From Styela clava (Eukaryota > Chordata > Ascidiacea > Stolidobranchia > Styelidae): DNA of 64,000 nucleotides. The stretch's first letter is position 1; every line of letters starts with the position of its first letter. The stretch is taken from positions 6,469,383 through 6,533,382 of the forward strand of contig NC_135252.1 in NCBI RefSeq assembly GCF_964204865.1. The letters are read 5' to 3'. The position numbers were made by a program, and so were the translations under genes. The notes beneath the pieces are model-generated. The model saw nothing but the letters and a program-made list of their open reading frames with translations, was not told the origin of the DNA and searched no databases. Positions 47,801 through 60,078 of the stretch are shown piece after piece.

Positions 47801-49686
47801 CATAGCTTCCAGCAAGTGTTGTTCAGCACAAAATAGACTTAGAATAAAACTCAATTAGTCATAAAACAACTATATATATGTGTGTCGAAGGCTTAGTCAA
47901 CTAGGTACTAATAACTAAATTTAACAGAGTGAAAAAACTGCTTAACAATCAGTATATGTCTGATCCCTGTCTGCACTAAAAATATATACTTATTTTAAAA
48001 CTTTGAAATAAAACTAAAATCTTTCCCACGTTTTTTCCGTATCCTCGGGAGCCGTAATCGCGATCGAACCTTGAATTTCTGTTTTACAAGTTAGATTCAA
48101 ACATAGCATAGGCTAATGTATATTCCGGATAATCTCTGTGTAGTATACAGCTTGTTTTAGACAATTCAAGGTACTCGCAACTATTTTTCAATGCGCCTCT
48201 TATTGATACCTACAAAACCCAGAGGCGAAAGTATCTACTGAATTTTTCGTTGCTCACGGACGTGTAAATTACGCATTGTAGAATAATACTGCTTCGAGCA
48301 AGTTTACATGTGTGATTGTGGGGACAGGAAATACTATCTAAAAGGTTTATCGTCCGCATTACTGTCAGCGCGAACAAAGGCAATCGAGTAGATTCCTATA
48401 CTTATCCTTCTTTAGTTTGACAAAATATTCAAACATTGCTTCATCATCGTGCAGTATAAGTAGATTCTATTGCGTTTTTTGTTTTCCAAATAATACTGAA
48501 AAATAGTAGGAGATCATTCGAGTGTAGAAAAGCGTTTCAATCCTAATTATCCGTGTATACGAACAGAAAAGGGTTTCCCGTAACACAAGAAGCGATAATG
48601 GGTAATTTTATTGAATTTGTAAGTAAACCGAATGAAAAAATTCAATGTCAATGAATAATTTTCTTACGATCTTACACTAGTGGAAATCTTCAGATGTATC
48701 GCATATGGATTAATTTGGTTTAATGTTATATTGATAGTAAATAAAAACACAAGTAGGCAAATACCCAACTGTTCTAAAACAAATTTACCTCAAAAATATT
48801 GCAAAATATCTAATTACTGATATGATTTTTTTACACTGCAACTACTCAGACAAAAGATTAGACTTTGAATCAAGTATAAATTGTAGTCTGAAATCAATGA
48901 CCTGTTTCCTGTCATAACATATTTAGACTTATCAGGAATTTAGGTTAGGGCATTATTCTAATCCATTTGAAGTGCTTTCACAAATACTTGACTCATCCAT
49001 TAAAATAACGATGGTTCGGTGAATAGCAGTTTTCCAGTGAAAATCGTCAATAATTCTACCAGAAGTAACAATCATATTGTCGGTTTGGCCAATAAAATTG
49101 CTATGTATATATGCTATACAGCGATTTGCAGTGGGTGCATTGCCTGGGCACAAAATACCATGCCTTCCTCAGTTCAATCAAAACAAGTTTAAATTTCGTC
49201 ACCGACGATTGAATAATCCCAATTATAAGCGGAGTTACAGGAAAGCCCTAAAACCTAAAAGCTATTTGTGAGCTCGGAGCAAATTGTTGTATGTGCAACA
49301 AAAGAATCACAATAAGATGTTAAATATGAACAGCTTTACGGAGTGGTCAGTCGCCTCCATACATCATTTGTGTTTCGAGTTCGTAAACAAATATTTTTTG
49401 AAATTTCAGTTAACCGAATCTTGATATCACTGCAAGGTGGACTTCAGCCTAGGGGACCTCAAGCCTTGGAGTCGCGGTATTCACGTTTGGAGCAATATTT
49501 ATTTTTAGGTTGTTTTCCAATTTTGAAGGCTTGCTGCATAAAGTAGTACAATATAATCGGTTTAAACGTTTAAAAAAATTGATATTTGTTATATTTTTCA
49601 ATCAGTTTAATAATTGTTGATCCAAATATGTTTTAGCTGTACCAATTTATCTCAGCCGCAACGATATTCAGATTTAATAAATTAAT
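44896..49686. other. Gene-poor region upstream of the transporter
   Basis: It includes the likely promoter and leader of the transporter (acceptor TTTTTAG at 44924-44930). The rest shows only chance open frames, none with a recognisable domain. A 66-codon minus-strand frame at 48953-49153 ends near a MDESSICE segment that faintly recalls a transposase but is too weak to call. Confidence 0.4.
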
Positions 49687-49694
49687 CATTTTTG

Positions 49695-52280
49695 CAGTGA
49701 CGGCGCGTGGTCATTTTGACAACCGGGGCAAGCTACTGCGGGACCAAGTCACCCCCATCTACGGGGACAGGATGAGCGCTGTAAGTTCTCCCATCATTTT
49801 ATGAGTATAAAAACCATTCCATCGGTAACAACCAATCGGCAAAAGCGACAATTTTTAACGATAAGAAAGGGTCTTTAAAACCGGTCCAAGTCAAGGGATT
49901 AATAAATATAGACATAGTTTATTTTGAAACCTCTTTCAAAAGAAAAGGCAATATTTACCCAGATAAATACAATGACATATTAACAGAAACTTCGGGAAAG
50001 CAGACAAAACCTAAAATAAGGTTTAAAACGTTACAATGAAGAAAGGAAAGATAGATAATGCAAAGATAAGGACATGCGTCGCTCACTCATAATTATATAT
50101 GCTGCTAGACTTCTACTGCTTGAACATAAATGCAACACGCCGCGGTTTCTTGGAAGCAAAATGCTCAATAACGCGCTGATTAAAGTCATGCATCCCAGAA
50201 ATAACGTCTATGTGAATGGATAAAACAGCCAAGGAATTTAATCTATCTTGCTTCATTGTGTTTCTGAGATACGTTTTAATACGCTTCAGCGTGCTGAATG
50301 TTCGCTCTGCGTCGGCGGAAGAAATAGGCGTCGTCAAAATGATGTCCAGAAATTTTGCAGACGCCGCAAAGGTAGTTACTAGAGTGTTATCTATGAGGAA
50401 CCCATAGAGCGCGCAAGTTGATGTGATGTTCAAAAAAGTTTGATTGGTGTATATACATCGCAATTCATTTTCCAATTTACCCACGTTTATCATGGGGTAA
50501 AATTTGGAGACAGTAGCCAACAAATGGATGGGAAATTGACGTGCAAATTTTGAAAAAATTTTGGGGTTCATCAAAGAGAACGCTGCAAAGTGTTCAGTGC
50601 GCAGACGATCGCCTATATGATTCACCAGAATGTCACAGCATTCCTTTGCAGACAAAATCAAACGCTGCGTTGTTTGCCTGCGGCGTAAAGAAGCACTCCA
50701 TGTGTCGTCGAGGTTAAATTGGTGTGCATAACAATGTAAAAAATGCGCATGAGGAAAATCTTCTTTTATATAAACTTGAACACCATGTTTCGACCCACTC
50801 ATGACTGCCGCGCCGTCATAAGTTTGAGCTATCAATTTTGACTTCGCGTTGTAAGGCTGTAACACTTCTTTCAGTACAACCGATATCCCACAAGCCGTGC
50901 GATCAACGATTGGTACAAAGCTGTGAAATCTCTCGGTAGGTTTACCATCTTTCACAAACCGAAAAATCACAGCCAGTTGGGAAACGCACGTGATGTCAGT
51001 TGTCTCGTCAGACTGAATCGAAAGGAACTGGCAATTCTCAATTTCCAGAGCCAAATGTTGTAAATATATTTTATACATTGAGTCGAGCAAATCATTTTGG
51101 ATATTCTTAGATGTCCCTTTCGAAACAGTTGCGGCATCAAGATGATCTCTCAATACTGTATCTAGGGATGCGGTGTATTCCACCATATCCAAAAATACCT
51201 CTCTATTAGAAGAGCCAGCCCGTTCATCGTGCCCACGGAAGGACAGCTCGTGACAACCAATGAACTTCAAAACATCTATCAATCGACCGAGAACATGGCG
51301 GTTTTTCTCGACGTTTTGGTTGTGCCAACGAATAGAAACCGCGCGTCCTTCATCCAACTGTGCTGCAATATTAACATTTCCGAATGTTCGATATTTTACT
51401 GCATTGTCCAGATGCTCTATAGAAGATTGATGATCCCTGGCACGCTCGGAAAGATGTTTAAGATCTCTAAAACCAAATTTACACCAACGTTTACACGGGC
51501 GGTAGCAAAAAGTAGGCAATAAAAACAAAAAAGTGCATTTTTGTCTTCGCTGTAACACAACCATTCGTGTTTTTTATACCAAGTTTCTGCGCAGAATGTA
51601 CGCCGACGCTTTCCTCCGTCATGGGATTGTTCCAGTGAACAATTTTTTGGTTGATAAGGCCCAAGACGTTGTACCTCTAATTTTTGTTCCAGCGGCAGCT
51701 GCGAAAACGGAGTGCGAAGTAGTGCATCAACCTTATTCATTATGAGGTCTAAGGCTAAGAAATGCGAAGCCGGAAAGAAGTGAGGAGCTCAAAAGGAATG
51801 TGGAAAATCGAAAGCAAATGGACTAAAGGTCTCTAACTGATTCAAATAGCGAAACAAGCGACAAAAACGAAGGCGAGGAAACTATCAACTCTTCAAGCAA
51901 CCAACGAACGAGAAGGAATGCGTGAATATGTCAACACGTTGTTGTAAGGAACGTCGGCATTGTGTCGTCATAATTTCGGGGCTAGCCCCGATCGGCCCCG
52001 ATGATTTAGTGAAAGAAACAGAAAACAAACGAGACAAACGCGGCGAGTGGAAGATAAAAGAGAGAATACGATATACAATGAGCAACCGGGGCAAAATCGG
52101 CGTCGCCCCGTCGACGTTCGGCGAAGGCTTTGCGAGCGAAAAATGAACCATGTCGGGAGAATATGGCTAGTGTATACGGTCTGTGCAACCGATATTGAGG
52201 TATTTTACGAATATTTTTTATTATACCGAAAAAACAACCGGGGCATTGCCCCGGTTGGCCCTATTGACGCGCCGCCACTG
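49695..52280 (-). mobile_element. 2.6-kb hAT transposon (ZMYM/DUF4371-type)
   Basis: The terminal inverted repeats are CAGTGACGGCGCGTGG at the left and GACGCGCCGCCACTG at the right, each followed by CCGGGGCA-type sequence inside. The target duplication CATTTTTG is exact at 49687-49694 and 52281-52288. It contains a single broken transposase gene on the minus strand. Confidence 0.96.
50113..51740 (-). pseudogene. hAT transposase, frameshifted and internally deleted
   Basis: The N-terminal part (51740 to about 51490) has the TTF-type zinc finger region WYKKHEWLCYSEDKNALFC. One frameshift near 51485-51490 moves the reading to the frame that runs from 51564 to 50113 (483 codons). That frame carries GFRDLKHLSERARDH, catalytic Asp186 in IQSDETTDI, Asp250 in QTYDGAAVMSG, HCYAHQFNL, and the C-terminal dimerisation segment with Glu420 in SSADAERTFSTLKRIKTYLR. 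All three DDE acids remain. Just after HCYAHQFNL the usual helical insertion (on the order of 150 residues or more) is missing, and the text jumps to the region that precedes the dimerisation domain. Both lesions make the product non-functional. Confidence 0.9.
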
Positions 52281-52565
52281 CATTTTTGAATAATTTTATT
52301 GAAGACCCGTTTATTTAAAAAAATGGAGTGATAATTTTATTTATCAGTTGTGTTATATTTATCAGTAACTGGGTAATGCTCCCCACCTCTCGCTACTATA
52401 AACAGATAATTGGGACGTAGGAATTTCTGGTCCCATGTCGCTTTATTACACCGTCAAGTTTCCCAATTAAAGTATTCAAAGTTAACTTTGTAATTTTCGG
52501 ATCAGCAAGGTGCTCCCGATTATCCGAGTTGTGCCAGCACTTTACTGTTTTTGTGCTATTTTTTA

Positions 52566-52592
52566 GTATATATATATATATATATATATATA
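52566..52592. repeat. (TA)n microsatellite
   Basis: A pure TA run just outside the hAT element, about 100 bp before the next transposon terminus. Confidence 0.9.
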
Positions 52593-53086
52593 CAGTTTAC
52601 TTATTTGTGGGAGTATTGTTCTTGTGTTCAAGCATATCAACGGTTTCCAGATATCATTATATTCAACAAAGCCAACTAATTGTTCTTATCGCATATATTA
52701 GGGGTGGCCAACCTGCTTTTGATCGCGATCGACTAAAATCCTGAAAAAGGCTTGCAATCGATTGATCGATAATAAGGGCATACACAAAAACGAATGGATA
52801 CTGAATAAGCAGATAACTGCACACACGTACGGCTTTGTGGGCGCATTTCTAATGAAATTGACACAGAATTTATATTTTATTGTTTCATTTAAGTTGTTAA
52901 TTTGATTATTTAATTGTATACATTTTTAAACTTTTGCAGGGAAAAACTTGCAATTTTTTACGTATGTGTATATTGTATTTTGCGCATGTAAAGTAGGCCT
53001 ACTGTATTCTTTCTGTTGTAAACACACAACTGGTTCGAAGAATTTTTGGGGGGTATTTCAATAAAATTCGAACTTGTTAATGAGCA

Positions 53087-53922
53087 TTAGTAGGGGAGTA
53101 GGGTAGCAATAACACCAATTTCCCACGCGTATCGATACCGACCAGTGAATGAAAGACTGAAAATAACTGGAAGTATTTTAAGTGAGCATAGGCGGTAGGT
53201 GCTCCATTTAAAGTTTATGTGTTTACTTGGACCATTTGTCAATTTCAATTCTTGTTTTCGAAAGCTGCGATAGATTAGAGCCAAAATAAAAAAAACTCTC
53301 AAAATCAGCATCAAAAATATTGCAATGGTAAATATAGAAAGAATTCTTATTCAAGGCAAGGCTCGGCGAAGCGCAAATTTAGTAATTCACAGATTACTCA
53401 ATTTTAAGTTTTTTTTTGAAATATTTTTGTTCATATAGAGAAAAAGTTGTCAAAGTTAACGTACAAAGTCATTCGTTCGTTAACTTGAATATCTATACGC
53501 AAAAATTACCTCGTAGGTGGCATAATCGTTTTTTTCGTAGAAAAGTATGCTAGGTGAAAAAGAAGGACATCACTATCATTTAAATAGTTCCTGTCCGGAG
53601 TAACGATACAACCACCGCAAGCTTTTGATAAAGTCTTTGAAACTAGCAAATACTTTGTTGAAAATTTTGGCGTTCCCCAAAATAATATCATCTTCGGCTT
53701 TGTAATTGTGCCAACCACAAAATTCACACTCGATCTCGATTCATGTCTTTTTTCTAGTTGTTCAACGTTGTAAATATTCATAAGTTCACTAACACTTGTT
53801 CCTTCATAGTTTTATTGAAGAAATACTTTATGTTTGATTTGAGGTGGGAAACGTTTCAGAATGAATATGATAAGCATAAGAAAGCCGGAACTGATGGCCA
53901 AAGTTTGTGTATAAAAACGCAT
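53087..53922 (-). pseudogene. Alpha-1,3-fucosyltransferase (GT10) N-terminal fragment, broken
   Basis: Exon 1 (53510-53922) starts with a type II signal anchor (MRFYTQTLAISSGFLMLIIF), then a stem. An in-frame TAA interrupts it at 53812-53814. The same frame then continues into the GT10 N-terminal domain: KMILFWGTPKF, then CIVTPDRNYLNDSDVLLFH and MPPTR before a GT donor. A second exon beginning at 53264 (acceptor ATCGCAG) gives GPSKHINFKWSTYRLCS, matching the ESP-T ... F-WT-TYR segment, but then diverges where DSDI-PYG is expected. The conserved GT10 C-terminal catalytic motif is absent downstream. The family adds fucose to N-acetyllactosamine glycans in the Golgi. The stop, lost motif and missing C-terminal half point to a pseudogene. 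A very short intron covering the stop cannot be excluded. Confidence 0.65.
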
Positions 53923-56577
53923 TGCGCAAAGATAGTAGAGATTAATATTATTCTGTAGAAATATATTCTTGACTTGATTGGAAATCAAAAAATTTGTTCC
54001 ATAACGTGAAAAAAACGGCAAATAATGAGGACGAAAAGCCCTATTACCTTTTGCTCTCTTTCTTGTTCAAGATGCTTCAGAATTTAGATAAACATTATTG
54101 TTAAAACTGCGACGTGGCTGAACAGTCTTTAGAGAGGCATTACCAAGAGTTAATTATTTCGCAAGTTTAGATTGTACGTGGCGCAAATTTAACGAGATTG
54201 CCACCAATTAATTTGGAAAACTAGTTTTACATGAAAATCCATATTACGTATTCGTGCTCACAGGCACAAATTCCTCAAAACAGTCCAGAGTAAGTATTAC
54301 TTTTAACCAGCATAAATGATACATTCTTTTTATGATTGGGAGGCATCCTGGAGTTTGACAATCCAATTCTAATCCTACAAAAATGCATTCCTGCAAACAA
54401 TATTCTAGCGATATATCATTAATGCGAAATAAAGTCTACCAGACTTGATCATGATCTGCATAACTGTTCTGGGCAAAACTGGATTCAAACATAAGCTAAA
54501 TCTTCGCACATGCCCGAATTAAAACTGTAATAAGCATTTGTGCAAACACTTAATCTTATTATTCTTCATAAGAAAACTCCGTGAATGATTAGAATACTAT
54601 TTCAAAACTTTGCTTCCGAAATATAATCAAGATCAGATAGATAAAGAGACATTTCGAATGTTAGTTAACGTAATTTATCAAGAAAATGTAGCAGTTAACA
54701 GCGTTTATTAATTCAAGTATTGAATTAAATCTTTTAACAACTTGAAATTGACGACAAAAATAAAGGAATTCGTTGGGGCTACACAAACGATATCTACTTT
54801 TAGGGGACCCCAAACAACGGGCACGACACCATTCTATAATGAATTCACCCAAAAAAATTTAGTTGTATAGTCTTTTGTTCCATTTAAATTGTTAACTTGA
54901 ATATTTGATTGCACACGGAGTAAATGTTTCATCATCTATTTAATATTTCTTCAAATCATATAATTCAAAGATGTGACCTGCCTAATCTTCAGTCGTAAGT
55001 GTTGAAAATTCCCCAAGAACCTTGCCAAGTAATCATGTATTATCTGAATAGCGAAAAATAAATATTCTCAAACCACGAATGTCACTTGACACTCAAACTT
55101 CAGTATCCAATTTACAATTTCCTTCAACGCGGTTTATTGCTTGCTTAGAATTGGAAAAAATTAGGCAGTTTGATTCCACTGCTACCATTGCGAAAGAAAT
55201 TTATCACACTACTCTTGGAGTGAGACAATAACTTTTGCATACTGCGGATGTTATTTTAGGTTCGTTTGTCGGTCTAGACACGCGAAATTCAGGCGTGTAT
55301 TCAGGAGTGTGCCAAACTTTTCTGCTGCCCGGGGCAAGTTTCTGATAATGCTGCCCCTAATTAGGATTGGGTATTTCGAATCGAATATTTGAATCGAATA
55401 GTAAATTATTCGAATCGGTTCAGAGCAAAATTTCGAATCACCGTCAACTTTTTTTTATTTCCGCCAATGGTCGAGGTAAATTTCCCAATTTTCCTATTGA
55501 AGCCATATTTTTTCAGCGCAATTCTGACATATTACTCTTTTCTGTAGTGAGTTATTGATAAAACGTGTTTTTATTGTGTGTGAACGCTCAGCAATGTGCC
55601 TAAGTGTTATATCGTAACGCTAATAACCGAATTGCGTAAGTCATTTTTAGCAGTTTTGAGAAAAACGTAAAAAACTTCCTAATGATATTGTTATGCCATT
55701 GAGAGTCAATAATTTGCCATGGTTCAATTTTTTGATCGTAACCGGATTTAGGTTAATTTGTATGATGTAGTTAGGTGACGTCATAATGGCGCACTGTGAC
55801 TTAGGCAGAAATGTGTCTATGACTTGGGGACATACGCAATTTTGCAACTTGGCTATATGCACCAGTCCTGAAAACTAAACATTCCAAAAACGAATGTAAT
55901 TCTCAGTATCTGGAATGTCTAATCCCCAAAATAGCTAATCAGTTTCAATTACATTATTTTTTATGTTTAAAAATATATATTATATCAATATAACACGTTC
56001 TGCACACCCACCGAAATAAGGTTAAGATTAAATATAAAGAATAAAACAACAATGCATCCAATATAAAAGCCAACCAAGGTGAATTGGACTCGGACAGTGA
56101 ATATCACAAGTGCACGCCTTCCTATACTGTACTACTGTAGTATAAATTTAAATTATTACGCGCTAAGCTAGAATCCGAAATGCAAAAACTCGAAAATACT
56201 TCGCCGAGGTTATTTTGCCTTTGTGAGGTCACAATAGTCCTGCGGTAACAATGATGCTTCATTACGACGAAACAATAGACCTTATTCATTAAAAACCCAT
56301 CCTACGCGCAAAAAAAGTGATGTAAAAAAATATTTTTTAACATTAGCTCTAATGGGGAATGTCATCACCAGAGCAGAAATTTGCATTTTATGTAATTTTC
56401 TAGATATCTTTCATTGTATACGTTTTGAGGATAGAACGATAGACGTATTAGCAGTCGCACAGATGGATTTTCTGGCATGGTTTTAACATTGCCTTGTTTT
56501 CGCATAGTATTTGTTAGTTTTTGGTTGTGTTTTGGAAATTTTAGAATGAATCAGGAATTTCAATGATTAGGTGAAAG

Positions 56578-57215
56578 CACATTTGCAGTCAGGACATTTG
56601 CACCTGTATACTTTTGCACTTACCGACACTTGTGTTTCGTTCTCTGCGGGTTCTCAACACATGACTCGACATCACTCAACTTATATTAACAGTAAACATA
56701 AAAAGCACTGCACAGTAAGACAGTTACAATAGGACTATCACGTTTTACAAGGACAACCAAGCGCATTAAACACAGATGGCGCTGTACGGTATATTACGTC
56801 ATATCGTAACAACTTGCACTCATAGATTTGTACCCATAGTTTTACATTAGCAACCATGCACTTTTGCAACCAGTACATTTGCACCCGCGGACATTTACAT
56901 TTGCACCACAGACATTTGTACTTATAGACATTTGCACCCGCGGATATTTACGCCAACGTACATTGCACCCATAGATGCGAATATCCGTGAAGTTAAAGAT
57001 TCATGAGTGCAAATGTACGTTGGTGCAAAGGTAGTGGGAGCAAATTTTTGTTGGGTTCAAAAGTACATAGGTGCAAATGTCTAATGGGTTCAAATGTATG
57101 TGGGTGCAAATGTCCATGGATTCAAATATTCATGGGTTCCAATGTTCATAGGTACAGTCTGTATGTGGGTGCTAAAATCTGCGGGTGCATATGTCCGTGG
57201 GTACAAAGATAATGG
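56578..57215. repeat. Large fold-back minisatellite of GGTGCAAATGTMCGTGG units
   Basis: The left arm repeats ACATTTGCACC(C)GCGG-like units; the right arm repeats the complement, GGTGCAAATGTCCATGG-like units. The turn is near 57000. A 200-bp stretch without units (about 56650-56855) interrupts the left arm. The open frame on + at 57003-57212 (repeated CKCPW-type residues) is a by-product of the repeat, not a gene. Confidence 0.75.
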
Positions 57216-57289
57216 AACCCAATGATTATACTGTTTTCTCGTATAGTTTAATTGCAAAAATCAAAAATTAGTAATAGCTGTGATAGAGT

Positions 57290-58133
57290 CTGGTGGTTCC
57301 CAACCTTTCTATCCTGGCGGACCGGTAAAATTAAATTAAATGTACTCGCGGACCGGCAAAAAATTGAAATGACCGGAACAGATAATATTATGCAATGTCG
57401 GGCACTCAATACGCTTCTAGACAAAAAAAGCACACTTAAAAACATTTCACACGAAGAAAAACTATCAAATTATGTGCCGGCCAAAAATTAAAATGGGTAA
57501 AACATAATGTACTACCATCTATTTTCGTAATAAAAAGCAGTACTGGGTACCCATTATGCGTAAGAAAAGCACGCATAAAACATCTCACATAGAAAAACAT
57601 GTACATGCCGAATAATGTATAAACACAATTAACTCTAGTGAGAATTTTGCTGCTGTTTCGTTTCCAATATTGGATTGCAAACGAGGCCTCAACGCTTAGC
57701 CCGTTGAGCCACACCGCCGCGCCTGCTACTCTTATATTATTATACTGCTCTTGACTGTTTTCTGGTTTACACAAAGGAAATATGCATAACGTTTTATATA
57801 GATGGTCATAATAATCAGGAATATGACGCAGAACAGAAAAAGCATGCGTGTCGATTTTTAGATTTCTGAATTTTGCCAGATTTCATGGAGTGCATTCGCG
57901 ATGAATCGGAGCCAAAAAAGCGAAAAGTGTGATTACTCGGCGCCAAGATGTCGCGAAATACGTCGCAATATGACGGCGGAAGAGAAATTGCGTAATAAAC
58001 CAACGCAACCTTCTTCGGTAAAGTCTTCGGTAAAGAGATTGATACAGCATAAAAACAACGGAATTTCTCGCGGACCGGCAAAAAAGCTTCGCGGACCGGC
58101 ACCGGTCCGCGGACCGGCGGTTGGGAACCACTG
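57290..58133. mobile_element. 844-bp hAT-like MITE, 'ggttcccaacc' family
   Basis: The left end CTGGTGGTTCCCAACC and the right end GGTTGGGAACCACTG are inverted. GCGGACCGGCA repeats sit inside both ends. No clear 8-bp duplication. It carries a tRNA-derived SINE head. Confidence 0.8.
57640..57724 (-). repeat. tRNA-derived SINE head
   Basis: Read on the minus strand, GTGTGGCTCAACGGGCTAAG fits a pol III A box (TGGCTCAACGGG). About 25 nt later GTTTGCAATCC is a degenerate B box. It does not fold into an obvious full cloverleaf, so it is a SINE rather than a tRNA gene. Confidence 0.5.
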
Positions 58134-58656
58134 TTAAGACAGATAGACAATAACAGGGTTGAATATTTTGAATTAAAATGATTATTTGAAACATATAAAC
58201 TAGTTCAAAGCGCCAACTCGCGAAACCACCCTTAAAATGAGCATCTAAAATGTTGCAATTGTAAAATAGAATAGGAAGAATTTTTCTGGGGTAATGGCCG
58301 GTAAAACATCCGTTGTTGACTCACCATCACCAAAGTCAGTCAGTCACACATGACTAAACACATAATGTCAGCTTTTAATTAAATAAAGACACATCGAGAA
58401 AAACATGTGAAATAACTCGAACTCTTTTACAGCTTGAGTTTGCTGCCCCCTACAACATGCTGCCCGGGGCGGGGCCCCTTTCGCCCCCTCTAGGCACACC
58501 ACTGACTGTATTCTTCCTGTTGTAAAACACACAACTGGTTCGAGGCAATCTTTGGGGGTATTTCAATAAAATTCACCAAACGCCTGATCGACTGCTCAAA
58601 ACGTGGCAATCGACCGGTCGATCGCGATCGACGTGTTGGCCACCCCTGACATATAT

Positions 58657-60070
58657 AGAATATTGGATGTATAATTGCATTATATATAATATAGAATTAG
58701 AATATTAATGTTGAAGCACAAAATTTATTTATTTTGGCGCACTGAGCTGCAAATGCATGTTACAATTACGGTATTCATGTAAACCAGGCTGAGCAACCTT
58801 TTAATACACGAGGGTCAAATACAAATAAGTAAGTAAAATCGCGGGCGGCAACTTTATTTTAAACATAGTCTTACTAATAGTTGAAGGCAAAGAAAATTCG
58901 GTTATTGATCTTATGAAAAGCGTTGTTCGCTTCACACAATTGTAACGTCACTAGCATAGATAGTAAGTTGAACTCAGTTATAGGCTTTGCAACACAAAGA
59001 AATTGGAATTACCCGCACCTACCAGCATAAACTAAATTAAAACTCGTTCGCGGGACGCACGCCATTCAAAGGCAAGTAGGCTTTGCAAGTAAGGCAAGTA
59101 AACCTTTGACTCTGAGGTTGAAAGTGATCAAGAAAAGAATGATAATGAGAAAGGATGATAGGGAAAGAATGAAAAGAGGGTAAAAATTGATGTGAAATAA
59201 CAATGAAAAAAAAAAACGAAAAAAACACGCCTTAGAAAAGCAAGGAGATAGGTGACGCGTACAATAAAGACCGTAGGAGTACAAAACTTATAATTATTAC
59301 ATATAATCTTCAGTTCTTCCGAAACTTCCTTCTTTAATTTGTAATAGGCTTCCCTCAAAATTAATTTTTGAACTTTGAAAGGCATGTACCTATATAATAT
59401 ATTCACTAACAACGTGCGGCAAATTTGCTTGCGTGATTCGGCATCATTCCAAACAATATAATGATGCATTGAAACCAGATACCCTCGAGGGAAAACTGTT
59501 AATATTAATTTGTTTATATAAGAATAAAGTTTCCGATTGTGATGAATAGTTTGTTTAACAGATACTTCTGATTTGTGAATTAGAACAAGATTTGAACTTT
59601 TCTTTGAATTGTTTGAATTGAATTGTATTTTTTACAAATATCAGAAAACTTGCCTCGAATTCAACAATATTATTGCAAATGCTCTGGTAAATTACAGTAA
59701 TTGATATCTTTCATTTTACGTGATTTTCGACAGAATATTGAAGATTTTCAGGCCAAAAATGTAAACGGATAAATTTACCACTCTTTAAACCCTAACATTC
59801 TTTTAAAAATAAATCTATACTAGTCACATTCATAGTTGTAAATAGATTTTCAACATAAGAGAAAAGAGTTTATTTGTTAGAGCACTGTTTTTGGGGTATA
59901 CGACCATATATATTCCTCCAGTCGTTATGAATATTTTAATTCATTTTCAGAATATAATTTTTAACGTTTTGGCCGTTTATAAAATAGAAGAATACGATAT
60001 GTATCAATAATACTTTTCTGTAAATTATCCGGGTATTTGATATCAATTCATATTCAATATACAATTAAGT
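58657..60070. other. No confident gene
   Basis: AT-rich. One minus-strand open frame (59128-59469) is discussed as a finding because part of it faintly resembles a BACK domain. Nothing else recognised. Confidence 0.35.
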
Positions 60071-60078
60071 GTTAGCAT

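Larger units (their letters stand above)
55302..58504. mobile_element. Possible nested hAT-like element (GTGTGCC termini)
   Basis: The left end CAGGAGTGTGCCAAAC, then CTGCCCGGGGC, is an imperfect inverse of the right end GCCCGGGGCGGGG to GGCACACCACTG. Flanks CGTGTATT and ACTGTATT share six of eight bases. No transposase was seen inside. Confidence 0.5.
52699..58648. mobile_element. Composite region bounded by hAT-like 'ggggtggccaac' termini (5.9 kb)
   Basis: The left end TAGGGGTGGCCAACCTG followed by GATCGCGATCGAC mirrors the right end GATCGCGATCGACGTG followed by TTGGCCACCCCTG. Flanks GCATATAT (52691-52698) and ACATATAT (58649-58656) agree at seven of eight bases. Inside lie a decayed fucosyltransferase, a nested element, a fold-back, another MITE and a SINE. 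A segment of about 75 bp appears at both edges (52995-53070 and 58504-58577), so this may instead be two truncated copies of one MITE. Confidence 0.6.

Noticed and set aside
57003-57212. Cysteine-rich open frame with repeated CKCPW-type residues
   Set aside because: It is a translation of the fold-back minisatellite unit; the cysteines come from the GGTGCAAATGT repeat.
57640-57724. tRNA gene
   Set aside because: The A and B boxes are present but no full cloverleaf, and it lies inside a MITE; better read as a SINE head.
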